A stretch of DNA of 27,656 bases from a virus (IMGVR_UViG_3300042934_000505:1-27656), one strand, 5' to 3'; shown: positions 6,942 to 12,800, counted from the stretch's first letter. The notes: generated from the letters alone by a model not told the origin. A program made the numbers and translations.

Positions 6942-7192
6942 CAGATGCCAGTCTCTTCCAGCATCGCGCAACGGATGCCCTTGCCCACCGCACGGAAGAC
7001 CCTGTCTCTGCGGCTGGTTGTGCGGGCGAGTTCGAGGACGCCCGCCACGTCGCCCAGGTCCGAGGGGATGCTGTGGTGTGCGTCGAAGTGCTCCACCCCG
7101 AGATCGAATGCTTGACGCTCAACAGCCATCCGAAGGTTGTTGCGAGCGAACTCGAGGTCGCTCGGCGTGGGGGTCTGGGTGCCTGTGCTCAT
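6941..7192 (-). CDS. Hypothetical protein, first gene of leftward operon, leaderless
   Basis: 83 residues starting at the ATG at 7192. The promoter ends eight bases upstream, so the message is predicted to be leaderless. The sequence is largely helical: LEFARNNLRMAVERQAFDLG, then a VAGVLELARTTSRRDRVFRA helix. No known motif. It is the first of five overlapping genes (7192 to 5940) and the one most tightly controlled, because an operator-like palindrome covers its start codon. Role in lysogeny or superinfection control is inferred from location only. Confidence 0.65.
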   Translation of the reverse strand: MSTGTQTPTPSDLEFARNNLRMAVERQAFDLGVEHFDAHHSIPSDLGDVAGVLELARTTSRRDRVFRAVGKGIRCAMLEETGI

Positions 7193-7238
7193 GTATAGAA
7201 CTATACAGCCCCTCGGGTCTAATGTCTAGTGCTATACA
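7192..7238 (-). promoter_or_regulatory. Leaderless promoter under two palindromic operators
   Basis: On the minus strand, TAGACA (7228-7223), a 17-base spacer and TATAGT (7205-7200) precede the ATG at 7192. Two 16-bp palindromes overlap it: TGTATAG-AA-CTATACA at 7192-7207 (perfect, covering -10 to start codon) and TGTCTAG-TG-CTATACA at 7223-7238 (one mismatch, covering -35). Their centres are 31 bp apart, about three helical turns. Confidence 0.7.
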
Positions 7239-8389
7239 GAAGATTCCCCAGACAGAAGTTTTTGAACTGCCCCCGCCGACGCCGGCCCGCGTGACGCTTG
7301 CTCCACGTAATGCCGCAGATTCCCGAACCCCGTATGCCCGAGCTGGTCACGCGCCGCCTCAACACCCAGATCCTCGGCAAGCAGCGTCGCCACCGCCTTA
7401 CGGAACGCCCCAGGAGTCACCGACGCGTAACCACTCCCCTCCAGAGCGGCCCGCCAATCCCTACGGAGGTTGTCAGGCCACCGCGGCGTCCCCGCAGCAG
7501 ACGGAAACACAAGATCCGAGTACGCCCCTGCCGCACGAGCCACGAGCATCGGCACAACAAACACAGGCAACTCGAGCTCGCGGCGGGACTTGTCCGTCTT
7601 CAGCGTCTCCTTCACGACAAGCTTCCCGTCGATGCTCCGCGCAACGGTCCCGTTGATCGTTACCGTGGGCGGCATCGAGTCGAAGTTGAAGTCAGACCAC
7701 CGCAACGCCAGAACCTCGGACGTCCGGGCGCCGGTTGCCGCGTACATGTCCATCGTGTCCCGCAGGCTTCCGTTCCGTGGGCGCTGGTACCTGTCGTACC
7801 CGGCATCCCACGTTTCCAGCAGGCCGCGAATGGCGGCGATGTCGTCCGCACGCAGCGCCTTCACCTTCGGTTTCGTCCGCGTCACCGCCTTGGTCTCCGG
7901 CACCGGGTTCTGATCCACCGCCCCCGCGTACACGGCATACGCCATCATGTGCTTCAACACGATCCGAACCGTCCGCGCCTGCCCTGGAGTCTTCTGCGCC
8001 ACAGCCTGGATGTAACGGTTCAGCTTCGCGGGGGTAGCCTCCCCAACCCGCACACCAGACAAACCCCGCAGAACAGCCTTCAACGCCTCCTGGTAGGTGA
8101 GTTTCGTGCCGTCCGCGAGGTTCGTGTCTGCCAGCATCTCCACCTTCCACGCATCCGCCAACTGCTGAAGCGTGGAATCACGGGTGATGAGTTCACCGGC
8201 CGGCGCCAGACGATCCCGCAGAGCTTCCTTGAGCGCGTTGACCGCGAGGGCCTTCGTCCGCCCCGTCCGCATCATGCGTCGCGTCTCACCGTCACTGTCG
8301 CGATAGTAGGCGCTGGCCGCAGGCTTCCCGTTGTGGGTGAACGTACGGATCGTCCCGTACGTCTCCAGCGGCAGCGGTGGCCTAGCCAT
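7232..8389 (-). CDS. int: Tyrosine site-specific integrase
   Basis: 385 residues, the usual length. Residues about 10-60 match the AP2-like N-terminal arm-binding domain (SAYYRDSDGETRRMMRTG), residues about 70-160 the SAM-like core-binding domain, and residues 175-365 the catalytic domain. Visible catalytic residues are Arg222 (ATGARTSEVLALRW), a Lys in KTDKSRR (264 or 267), Arg330 (GAFRKAVATLL), His352 (QLGHT) and the nucleophile Tyr361 (RHYVEQ). The first His of the HxxR box is replaced by Gly327. The start has only a weak ribosome binding site and lies 11 bases after the upstream gene, so translation may be coupled. It should act on the attP at 5679-5931 with the excisionase-like protein at 10500. 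Confidence 0.92.
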   Translation of the reverse strand: MARPPLPLETYGTIRTFTHNGKPAASAYYRDSDGETRRMMRTGRTKALAVNALKEALRDRLAPAGELITRDSTLQQLADAWKVEMLADTNLADGTKLTYQEALKAVLRGLSGVRVGEATPAKLNRYIQAVAQKTPGQARTVRIVLKHMMAYAVYAGAVDQNPVPETKAVTRTKPKVKALRADDIAAIRGLLETWDAGYDRYQRPRNGSLRDTMDMYAATGARTSEVLALRWSDFNFDSMPPTVTINGTVARSIDGKLVVKETLKTDKSRRELELPVFVVPMLVARAAGAYSDLVFPSAAGTPRWPDNLRRDWRAALEGSGYASVTPGAFRKAVATLLAEDLGVEAARDQLGHTGFGNLRHYVEQASRGPASAGAVQKLLSGESSV

Positions 8390-8400
8390 GAGAACGCATC

Positions 8401-8661
8401 TTAGGGCTCATCTACTTGCCAGGGCTCGTCGCGCCAGTCGTTCAAGCCGCGGTAGAAGACCACCCCGGGAGCGGTCATGGCCTGTGCAGTCTCGCCCGCG
8501 TTGCCCGTCTCGGATCCGTCTTGATTGAACTGATACCGAGTCATCCCGGTGATGCGCAGCACTTCGGACACACTGCCAGCCGCAACGATGAAACGAGCCT
8601 GGCCCATCGGCATCCCAGTCTTGAATCCCCGCCACCCATAGACCTTCATCCGCGCGCTCAT
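8401..8661 (-). CDS. Hypothetical protein between GIY-YIG protein and integrase
   Basis: 86 residues from the ATG at 8661, which shares its A with the upstream TGA; a longer start at 8679 is less likely. The sequence is beta-rich, with MKVYGWRGFKTGMPMGQARF and a later strand GVVFYRGLNDWRDEPWQVD. The repeated WRG/WRDE patterns and small size suggest a compact single domain. No family is recognised. Its place in the integrase operon suggests a role in establishing lysogeny, but this is inference. Confidence 0.6.
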   Translation of the reverse strand: MSARMKVYGWRGFKTGMPMGQARFIVAAGSVSEVLRITGMTRYQFNQDGSETGNAGETAQAMTAPGVVFYRGLNDWRDEPWQVDEP

Positions 8662-9125
8662 CACTCGCCTCGCTTCCATCGGCTTATCGTGTTCGTCGAC
8701 AGGCCCGTGAACGCGGCTAGCTCGCGCACGGACGCCCCATGCCGCGCAGCAGTGACGACCGATTCGCGGAGTGCAATCTGCGCCTCATCCCTCTTGCGCA
8801 TGACGTCCAGGACGTGCGGCGTCCACTCCGGCACAACGCCTTCCGGGCGGCGCGCGGGATACGGGATGTGCCCGGTCGTGACGCCACCACGGTTATGCAT
8901 CGGCGTACGTTCCCGGATCAATTCGCGCTCCGCTTCACGCGCCGCCCAACCGTCAGCGTAGAAGGTGACGACAGTCCGCGTCGGGTCCACATCGCCCCAC
9001 CACGGACTCTTGCTGTTGTGCAGGGCGAACCGATTACCCATGTTGCGGGTCGCGCCGACGTAGATGCATCGACCCGACCGATCGAAGAGTTCGTACACGG
9101 ACACCGGGCCGGCAGTTCTGGTCAC
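8661..9125 (-). CDS. GIY-YIG-type nuclease domain fused to HTH domain
   Basis: 154 residues from a GTG at 9125 that overlaps the RHH gene stop (GTGA). Residues about 8-75 fit a GIY-YIG fold: a VYELFDRSGRCIYVGATRN start (V-Y in place of G-I-Y, then IYVG), an Arg in NRFALH, and downstream a Glu in AAREAERELIRERTP followed by HNRGG. The last 35 residues (ARHGASVRELAAFTGLSTNT plus ISRWKRG) are a classic helix-turn-helix. The domain may be a homing-type nuclease, or a binder whose catalytic Glu should be checked. Being inside the integrase operon is unusual for a homing enzyme. Confidence 0.7.
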   Translation of the reverse strand: MTRTAGPVSVYELFDRSGRCIYVGATRNMGNRFALHNSKSPWWGDVDPTRTVVTFYADGWAAREAERELIRERTPMHNRGGVTTGHIPYPARRPEGVVPEWTPHVLDVMRKRDEAQIALRESVVTAARHGASVRELAAFTGLSTNTISRWKRGE

Positions 9126-9328
9126 GGCGTCTCCTCCTTCTGGCGGTGCTCGGCCACGCGGTGCTCGAGACATTCGCGGACCATCTCACTCACGCCGGAG
9201 AACCCTTCCGCAGCCGCAACCCTCTTGGACTCTTCCCACAGTTCATCTGGCACGCGGATGCCCCGGATGGTGGTACGGGGCTGGTTTGGCATGCGGGACA
9301 GTTTGCCAGCATTCGGCTCAATGTTCAT
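9122..9328 (-). CDS. Ribbon-helix-helix (CopG/Arc-type) regulator
   Basis: 68 residues. The pattern TTIRGIRVPDELWEESKRVA followed by AAAEGFSGVSEMVRECLEHR is typical of ribbon-helix-helix proteins: a beta strand (TIRGIRV), helix one (PDELWEESKRVAAAEG) and helix two (GVSEMVRECLEH). These proteins bind as dimers of dimers to short palindromes and commonly repress their own operon. Three matching operator-like repeats lie at and just upstream of its start (9322-9405), so autoregulation of the RHH/GIY-YIG/unknown/integrase operon is likely. The start at 9328 lies within the first repeat; a weak GGGGCG ribosome binding site precedes it. Confidence 0.8.
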   Translation of the reverse strand: MNIEPNAGKLSRMPNQPRTTIRGIRVPDELWEESKRVAAAEGFSGVSEMVRECLEHRVAEHRQKEETP

Positions 9329-9407
9329 ACAGACGCCCCGTTCGGATTCGGGGGGTGTTCATACACCCGCTATGTCCGAGGCTACCAGAGGTGTTCATAC
9401 ACCTCAA
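9322..9407 (-). promoter_or_regulatory. Three palindromic operators and promoter of the integrase operon
   Basis: Site A is TGTTCATACA (9322-9331), overlapping the RHH start codon. Site B is GGGTGT-TCAT-ACACCC (9353-9368). Site C is GAGGTGT-TCAT-ACACCTC (9388-9405), a perfect 7-4-7 palindrome. Centres are 34 and 36 bp apart. A minus-strand promoter, TTGAGG (9407-9402), 17-base spacer, TAGCCT (9384-9379), is overlapped by site C. Confidence 0.75.
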
Positions 9408-9659
9408 CTGAGCAAATCCTGAGGTTCGCCTGAGGTGAGGCACAAATAGCACATCTGTGCATACATGTCGTGCGAATTCGTTTAACTTGGCTAGCGTCGT
9501 TACCAAATCGTTATCGTTTGTCCGCCTTAAGGGGGACAGGCGAGCGCTCTCCAATGTCGCCGGGGTGGCTTAGCCTTCGCTTAATGGTCGACAGGAACCC
9601 GCTCGGACGGGTTAATTAGCCTCCCGCAGACCAGATGTCACCGGGGTTGGGGGAAACAA
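9406..9659. other. Gene-free regulatory region with direct and inverted repeats
   Basis: No convincing gene in about 330 bases between 9328 and 9660. It contains a tandem CCTGAGGT pair with an 11-bp period (9418-9425, 9429-9436), a GCACA-TC-TGTGC palindrome (9449-9460), and an AACCCG/CGGGTT hairpin near 9596-9613. The sequence is more AT-rich than its surroundings (for example TTTAACTTGG near 9481), as expected for promoters, but no consensus promoter stands out. Confidence 0.45.
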
Positions 9660-9881
9660 TTGAACGAACCACGCGCAAGCACCAGCGGACCCGACGCGGC
9701 AAGCCCAGATACCGTCCCCCAGACCCCGGGACATATCATCTGCGGAGCCGGAGCCGCCTGCGAACAGATCTGCCCAGTCATGGCGATGGGGCGATCTTGC
9801 CCCGGGCTCATGCAGCTCATGGAAGAGCTCGAAGCGCTCAGTCACCCTTGGTTGGCACCGACCGGGTCGCTCGTGCATTAG
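9660..9881 (+). CDS. Possible small Cys-containing protein (73 aa)
   Basis: TTG start with GGGGG five to six bases upstream. The product has an Ser/Pro/Asp-rich N-terminus, then four Cys in residues 28-47 (CGAGAACEQIC, later SCPGL) that could bind a metal, and a short helix LMQLMEELEALSH. Third codon positions are mostly G or C, in line with coding. It runs toward the repressor gene and overlaps its 3' end by 44 bases. It could be real or chance; the reverse strand here has no better ORF apart from the repressor end. Confidence 0.4.
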   Translation: MNEPRASTSGPDAASPDTVPQTPGHIICGAGAACEQICPVMAMGRSCPGLMQLMEELEALSHPWLAPTGSLVH

Positions 9882-10158
9882 CGAAGAACTGTTCCGGGGT
9901 GACCCCGAGAAGAACGATGGCCCGCAGCAGGAAGTCGGCCGGCATCTCGCGTTCACCCCGGAAGTACCGCCCAACAGTGTTGTCGGACTCGTTCATGGCG
10001 TCGGAGAACTTCCCTCGAGTGCCGTACACGTCGAGGGCTTCCTTCTTTAGTTCGCGCACCACGTCAGCGGTGGTCAGAGGCGCGTCATCCACGGCGTCGA
10101 TACTAGCCGTTCCGGTTGCGAGAAACGTGGCGGAAGCGGCCTTTTGGGTCTCTTTCAT
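9838..10158 (-). CDS. HTH (Cro/C1-like) repressor candidate
   Basis: 106 residues. After a flexible Ala/Thr-rich N-terminus (1-30), residues about 31-100 form a lambda-repressor-like domain: helix LTTADVVRELKKEALDVYG, then FSDAMNESDNTVGRYFRGER as the HTH with recognition helix, then a helical FLLRAIVLLGVTPEQFFANA close. The FLLRAIVLLGVTPEQFF ending is typical of XRE-type regulators. It is transcribed away from the early promoter at 10234, the normal arrangement for an immunity repressor that controls lytic genes. It is short for a full C1 with a cleavage or dimerisation domain. Confidence 0.75.
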   Translation of the reverse strand: MKETQKAASATFLATGTASIDAVDDAPLTTADVVRELKKEALDVYGTRGKFSDAMNESDNTVGRYFRGEREMPADFLLRAIVLLGVTPEQFFANARATRSVPTKGD

Positions 10159-10161
10159 GTC

Positions 10162-10236
10162 CCGTCAGAGACGGCAGGTGGCCGTCTGATACATCGATGT
10201 GGCCAAAAGGTTGCGCGATATTGCCGAAAAGGGTTG
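10162..10236. promoter_or_regulatory. Putative operator region between repressor and early promoter
   Basis: This 75-bp stretch contains CCGTC-AGA-GACGG (10162-10174), the palindrome ACATCGATGT (10191-10200), and a direct repeat GCC(G)AAAAGG(G)TTG at 10202-10213 and 10223-10236, about two helical turns apart. The second copy overlaps the early -35 box. Likely binding sites for the divergent regulators. Confidence 0.55.
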
Positions 10237-10263
10237 ACGTGTTGCCATATGGGTATCTAGACT
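10234..10263 (+). promoter_or_regulatory. Early rightward promoter, leaderless
   Basis: TTGACG (10234-10239), an 18-base spacer containing CCATATGG, and TAGACT (10258-10263). The ATG at 10270 is seven bases after the -10 box and has only CCAGG upstream, so the first early gene is probably read from a leaderless mRNA. Confidence 0.7.
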
Positions 10264-10269
10264 CCAGGT

Positions 10270-10503
10270 ATGGCAACCAACACACCCCTCGCAGACGGCG
10301 AAGCAGCCGCGCGAGTCTTGCGGGTACTCGAGACCGAGGGCCGCAAGTTCTCATGGTTGGCCGACGCGTCTGGTATCGCACGGTCGACGCTGCGACACCA
10401 GCTCAAGGTCAAGCCTGAAGCGCTGACCGTCAAGAACTTCCTCCGCATCGCTGCCGCACTCGACCGGCCCGTTGAGGCCCTTATCGGGGAGCGTGCAGCA
10501 TGA
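10270..10503 (+). CDS. HTH regulator, first gene of early operon (Cro-like)
   Basis: 77 residues from a leaderless ATG. The middle is a clear helix-turn-helix of the XRE type: EGRKFSWLADASGIARSTLR (residues about 24-43), with LADASGIARSTLRHQLK as the turn and recognition helix, then helices VKNFLRIAAALDRPVEALIG. It is divergent from the repressor-like gene at 9838 and the first gene read from the early promoter, the position of a Cro or of an immunity repressor in some actinophages. Which of the two proteins maintains lysogeny cannot be decided from sequence. Confidence 0.75.
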   Translation: MATNTPLADGEAAARVLRVLETEGRKFSWLADASGIARSTLRHQLKVKPEALTVKNFLRIAAALDRPVEALIGERAA

Positions 10504-10733
10504 GCGGCCCGGTTCTCACGTCGAAAGCCGCCGCCGACTACTGCGGTATGGCAGTGCAGACGCTGTACAACCTGATCTCGCAGGGTGCCGGCCCGAAGCA
10601 TTACAAGCAGGGCAAGCGGAACGCGTTTTACGCGGCAGACCTTGACGCTTGGAATCAGGCCCGCCTCGTCCTCGCGGGCGAAGGCGAAGATGACGACGCC
10701 GCTGACGACGCCTCCGAACTGGAGGTGGCGTGA
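10500..10733 (+). CDS. Excisionase-like HTH protein
   Basis: 77 residues, ATGA overlap with the HTH gene. VLTSKAAADYCGMAVQTLYN plus LISQGAGPKHYKQGKRNAFY matches the MerR-like/HTH_17 excisionase pattern: helix, turn, recognition helix, wing with GP, and an aromatic ending (FYAADLDAWNQA). A highly acidic tail (GEGEDDDAADDASELE) follows. Such proteins act as recombination directionality factors with tyrosine integrases or as regulators. Early lytic position fits a role in prophage excision. Confidence 0.75.
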   Translation: MSGPVLTSKAAADYCGMAVQTLYNLISQGAGPKHYKQGKRNAFYAADLDAWNQARLVLAGEGEDDDAADDASELEVA

Positions 10734-10939
10734 TGCTCCGTGCGTTGAATGCTCTGGCCGGCGGGTTCCTGTTCTTCTTCGGCGCCGTCCTTGTGATGTT
10801 CGGTGTGGACGGGTGGGTGCCGCTCAGTGTCGGGGCGGCTCTTCTCTCGGTGGATCTGCTTGTTGAGCATCGGACGGTTGAGCCGGTGCGTGACCGGCCA
10901 CGGTATGAGTCCGACGTTGACCACATGGGGGGCGTGTGA
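10733..10939 (+). CDS. Small membrane protein
   Basis: 68 residues; ATG shares its A with the previous stop. Two hydrophobic stretches are visible, residues about 3-24 (LRALNALAGGFLFFFGAVLV) and about 29-43 (VPLSVGAALLSVDLL), with a soluble charged tail (HRTVEPVRDRPRYESDVDH). Probably two short TM helices in a hairpin with the tail in the cytoplasm. Unknown function. Early small membrane proteins of temperate phages can act in superinfection exclusion, but nothing specific supports that here. Confidence 0.65.
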   Translation: MLRALNALAGGFLFFFGAVLVMFGVDGWVPLSVGAALLSVDLLVEHRTVEPVRDRPRYESDVDHMGGV

Positions 10940-11061
10940 TGTCTGATCGTGAGTTTGCGTTTGGTCAACTCCTCGCCACCATGGGGCCGTTGTCCGAACT
11001 GGCCGTGGTGGACCTTCAGGCCGCGTTCAATGCCGGCTCCGACTGGGAGGCAGGACGATGA
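10939..11061 (+). CDS. Small hypothetical protein (40 aa)
   Basis: ATG overlapping the previous TGA, ending TGA inside the next gene's ATGA, so it is tightly coupled on both sides. The sequence is MSDREFAFGQLLATMGPLSE then LAVVDLQAAFNAGSDWEAGR, an amphipathic helical peptide with no motif. The conserved coupling is the main evidence that it is translated. Confidence 0.6.
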   Translation: MSDREFAFGQLLATMGPLSELAVVDLQAAFNAGSDWEAGR

Positions 11062-11387
11062 GCGCTCTCGAAGACGCCCGCGTGGCCCTGGCGCGCATCG
11101 AAGATCTGTGGGAGTCGCGGCTGTTCAGCACCGCCCTGAAACTTGCTCGCTCCACAATCGTGGGCCTGATCTACGAGCGTGAACACGTGACACCGCCCAC
11201 CGAAGACGACGAGCACGAGGCGCTGGCCCGGATCATCTGGGAGGCGAGCGGGGAGTTCAGCGCGCCGAGACGGGGGAGGGCCACGGCGTGGGGTGACGTT
11301 CGGGTTAGCGCCGCACGCCAGTCCGCCCGGTATATAGCTGAAGCCGCCATCGCCGCTGGCTTCCGCCGACAGGAGAAGGCGTCTTGA
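11058..11387 (+). CDS. Hypothetical protein (109 aa)
   Basis: ATGA coupling with the upstream gene. Mostly helical: LEDARVALARIEDLWESRLF, then HEALARIIWEASGEF, an AWGDVRVSAARQSARYIAEA helix and a basic AAIAAGFRRQEK end. The ALARIIWEA ... AAIAAGFRR layout recalls a short protein type common in actinophage early operons, of unknown role; this is recollection only. No TM, no catalytic motif. It ends in a TTGA overlap with a possible micro-ORF. Confidence 0.65.
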   Translation: MSALEDARVALARIEDLWESRLFSTALKLARSTIVGLIYEREHVTPPTEDDEHEALARIIWEASGEFSAPRRGRATAWGDVRVSAARQSARYIAEAAIAAGFRRQEKAS

Positions 11388-11461
11388 TTCCGTCTCGTCC
11401 TGTTCCGGACATCCTCACAGAAGACCCCGTACTCCCCACGGACATCCCAGAGCTCGAGTAA
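11384..11461 (+). CDS. Possible micro-ORF (25 aa)
   Basis: TTG start coupled to the previous TGA, with AGGAG eight bases upstream. It would encode MIPSRPVPDILTEDPVLPTD followed by IPELE, acidic and proline-rich. The ribosome binding site and overlap support translation; the size and TTG start argue for caution. It ends just before the long non-coding stretch. Confidence 0.45.
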   Translation: MIPSRPVPDILTEDPVLPTDIPELE

Positions 11462-11974
11462 CCCGAACTCGGCCACCCGCTCGGCAGGCGCTCACAGATC
11501 GCTGCCTAGCACTATTCGTCGCGCCATCGTGCGGACGGATCACAACTGAATCCCGCTCTATCCCGGAAACCACCGGCAGAACATGAGGCGGGCTAACTCA
11601 ACAGCAGAAAGTACCCGGAAGGGTTCTGTTAGCGGTGACGTGGTGGTTCGCGTGTGCCGATCGCAGTAGCCGGGGAGGTCCGAAGGCGGAAAGCCGAGAA
11701 GGATCGAAGGGAATTGACGACTGGAAACTTGGAGGTTCGCCAGTCGAGAGCAGCCTCTGTGTGCTGCTGATACATCAAGTTTTGGATTCGAGAGCTACGG
11801 GAGTCACGTTCCCTCATGCCCCTTCGGGAGTTGACGTGGCTGCTACACGGTCGTCAAGCGCGTAGAGGCGTACGGAGGCGATCAGGAACGGCTCGGATCA
11901 GCGCGACGTAGCAGACACCGGGGGAGCGAGTCCCCGGCGCGCACCGACCATCCATCACATCGAGAGGAATTGCC
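11462..11974 (+). ncRNA. Proposed large structured non-coding RNA (core about 11483-11937)
   Basis: No credible gene in 513 bases, yet the plus strand can form many helices: 11483-11506 (7 bp), 11520-11533 (5 bp), 11552-11592 with a nested CCGG hairpin, and 11592-11633 (GCTAA/TTAGC, CAGAA/TTCTG and CCC/GGG under a GGAA tetraloop). Others are 11718-11746 (7 bp), 11750-11767 (GCAGC/GCTGC), 11805-11838 (CACGT/ACGTG plus TCCC/GGGA), 11840-11914 (CTGCTAC/GTAGCAG plus GTCG/CGAC) and 11918-11937 (6 bp). CGCGCC at 520-525 of this kilobase could also pair with GGCGCG at 11936-11941. Size and ornamentation recall GOLLD- or ROOL-class phage RNAs, but no sequence match is claimed. It lies inside the early operon, sense to the genes. 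A structured leader for 11975 is an alternative. Confidence 0.55.
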
Positions 11975-12223
11975 ATGACCAAGACAGCCACATTCGTCCG
12001 CAACCTGACCGGGTACACGGGTGACGCGAAGCTCTACAACACCACTGACCAGGGCTACTTGATCGTGTCAGCCGTCGTCTTCCCGTACACCGGCCCCGAG
12101 ACGTACATCTTCCCCGCCGACGAGGACGGGGAAATCACCGACTGGCTCGAGCTTGACGGTTCGTTCCGGGGTGGCCTTGACCACGAAGCTGCGCTGGTCG
12201 GCGCCGGGTACACGGTCGCGTAA
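11975..12223 (+). CDS. Hypothetical protein (82 aa) after the structured region
   Basis: ATG with a strong GAGAGGA ribosome binding site. 82 residues, beta-rich and acidic: KTATFVRNLTGYTGDAKLYN, then YLIVSAVVFPYTGPETYIFP and ADEDGEITDWLELDGSFRGG. The pattern looks like a small beta-barrel or sandwich. No known motif. It is followed within seven bases by a 12-bp hairpin that may separate it from the next gene. Confidence 0.7.
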   Translation: MTKTATFVRNLTGYTGDAKLYNTTDQGYLIVSAVVFPYTGPETYIFPADEDGEITDWLELDGSFRGGLDHEAALVGAGYTVA

Positions 12224-12229
12224 CGACTT

Positions 12230-12267
12230 GTGGGGTTCGGTTCGGCCAAGGGGGGACCGAACCCCAC
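12230..12267 (+). other. Perfect 12-bp RNA hairpin between genes
   Basis: GTGGGGTTCGGT (12230-12241) pairs with ACCGAACCCCAC (12256-12267) around a 14-base G-rich loop. No T-tract follows, so it is not a standard terminator. It ends 28 bases before the next start codon. Confidence 0.7.
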
Positions 12268-12295
12268 AACACACAAACGAAAAGGGGCGGTAGAC

Positions 12296-12646
12296 GTGAC
12301 ATACGCATTCATGCAGGCGACATACCCGCGCGCAGTGAAGGAGCACGTCTGCGAGCAGTGTGGGCGCACCATCGAGCCGGGGGAGAGCTACCGCCGCCAG
12401 GGATACGTCTGGGACGGACGGATGCGGCAGACGAAGTGTTGCGCACAGTGCGAGCGGCTGTCGGAAGTTCTCTACCGCGCCGGGTTCGAGGGCGACGAAG
12501 GCGGCTGGCCATACCTGCCTGAGATTGACCAGGGCGAGGCAGCGCACTGCGGTTATGGCAATGAGATGCGGCTCTTCCGATTCCACTGGCGGGCGGCAGA
12601 CGGGTCGCTCTATCAATGGCCCGAAGCGGACTCGCGCCGTGCGTGA
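12296..12646 (+). CDS. Zinc-binding-like protein (116 aa)
   Basis: GTG start at 12296 chosen because AAAGGGG lies about eight bases upstream; the frame upstream of it runs into the hairpin. The N-terminal half has CEQCGRTIEPGESY (C-x2-C) and later TKCCAQCERL (C-x2-C with an extra Cys), which together form a probable zinc ribbon. The remainder contains aromatic segments such as LFRFHWRAADGSLYQW. Zinc ribbons in small phage proteins usually bind nucleic acids or proteins. No specific family is known to me. Confidence 0.7.
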   Translation: MTYAFMQATYPRAVKEHVCEQCGRTIEPGESYRRQGYVWDGRMRQTKCCAQCERLSEVLYRAGFEGDEGGWPYLPEIDQGEAAHCGYGNEMRLFRFHWRAADGSLYQWPEADSRRA

Positions 12647-12800
12647 TCCGTTGGCGTGGGTGAACGATCGCCCCCCAGCGTTCCGCCGAGACCGGAACCA
12701 CATCACCCGTCAAGCCATCTGCTACGGCCTCGCCCTCGCGTTGATAACCCACGCGACCATCACCGTCCTACTCTCACCCACCCGGAGGAACCCGAAATGA
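12639..12800 (+). CDS. Small single-TM protein (53 aa)
   Basis: GTG at 12639, overlapping the previous gene by eight bases and ending in an ATGA overlap. The N-terminus is basic and soluble (RDPLAWVNDRPPAFRRDRNH). Residues about 26-44 (AICYGLALALITHATITVLL) form one hydrophobic helix, followed by a short basic tail. Predicted inner-membrane protein with most of its mass in the cytoplasm by the positive-inside rule. Function unknown. Confidence 0.55.
   Translation: MRDPLAWVNDRPPAFRRDRNHITRQAICYGLALALITHATITVLLSPTRRNPK

Noticed and set aside
7298-8404. A 368-residue plus-strand ORF
   Set aside because: Exactly antisense to the integrase, whose catalytic residues are visible; Arg/His/Pro-rich composition.
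9612-9974. A 120-residue minus-strand ORF overlapping the repressor-like gene
   Set aside because: It overlaps the HTH gene in another frame, with Pro/Cys/Ser-rich composition and no motif.
11635-11865. A 76-residue plus-strand ORF
   Set aside because: No ribosome binding site, poor codon pattern, and it lies across helices of the structured region.
11462-11974. A group I or group II intron
   Set aside because: No domain V-like catalytic hairpin, no group I core pairing and no interrupted host gene on either side.
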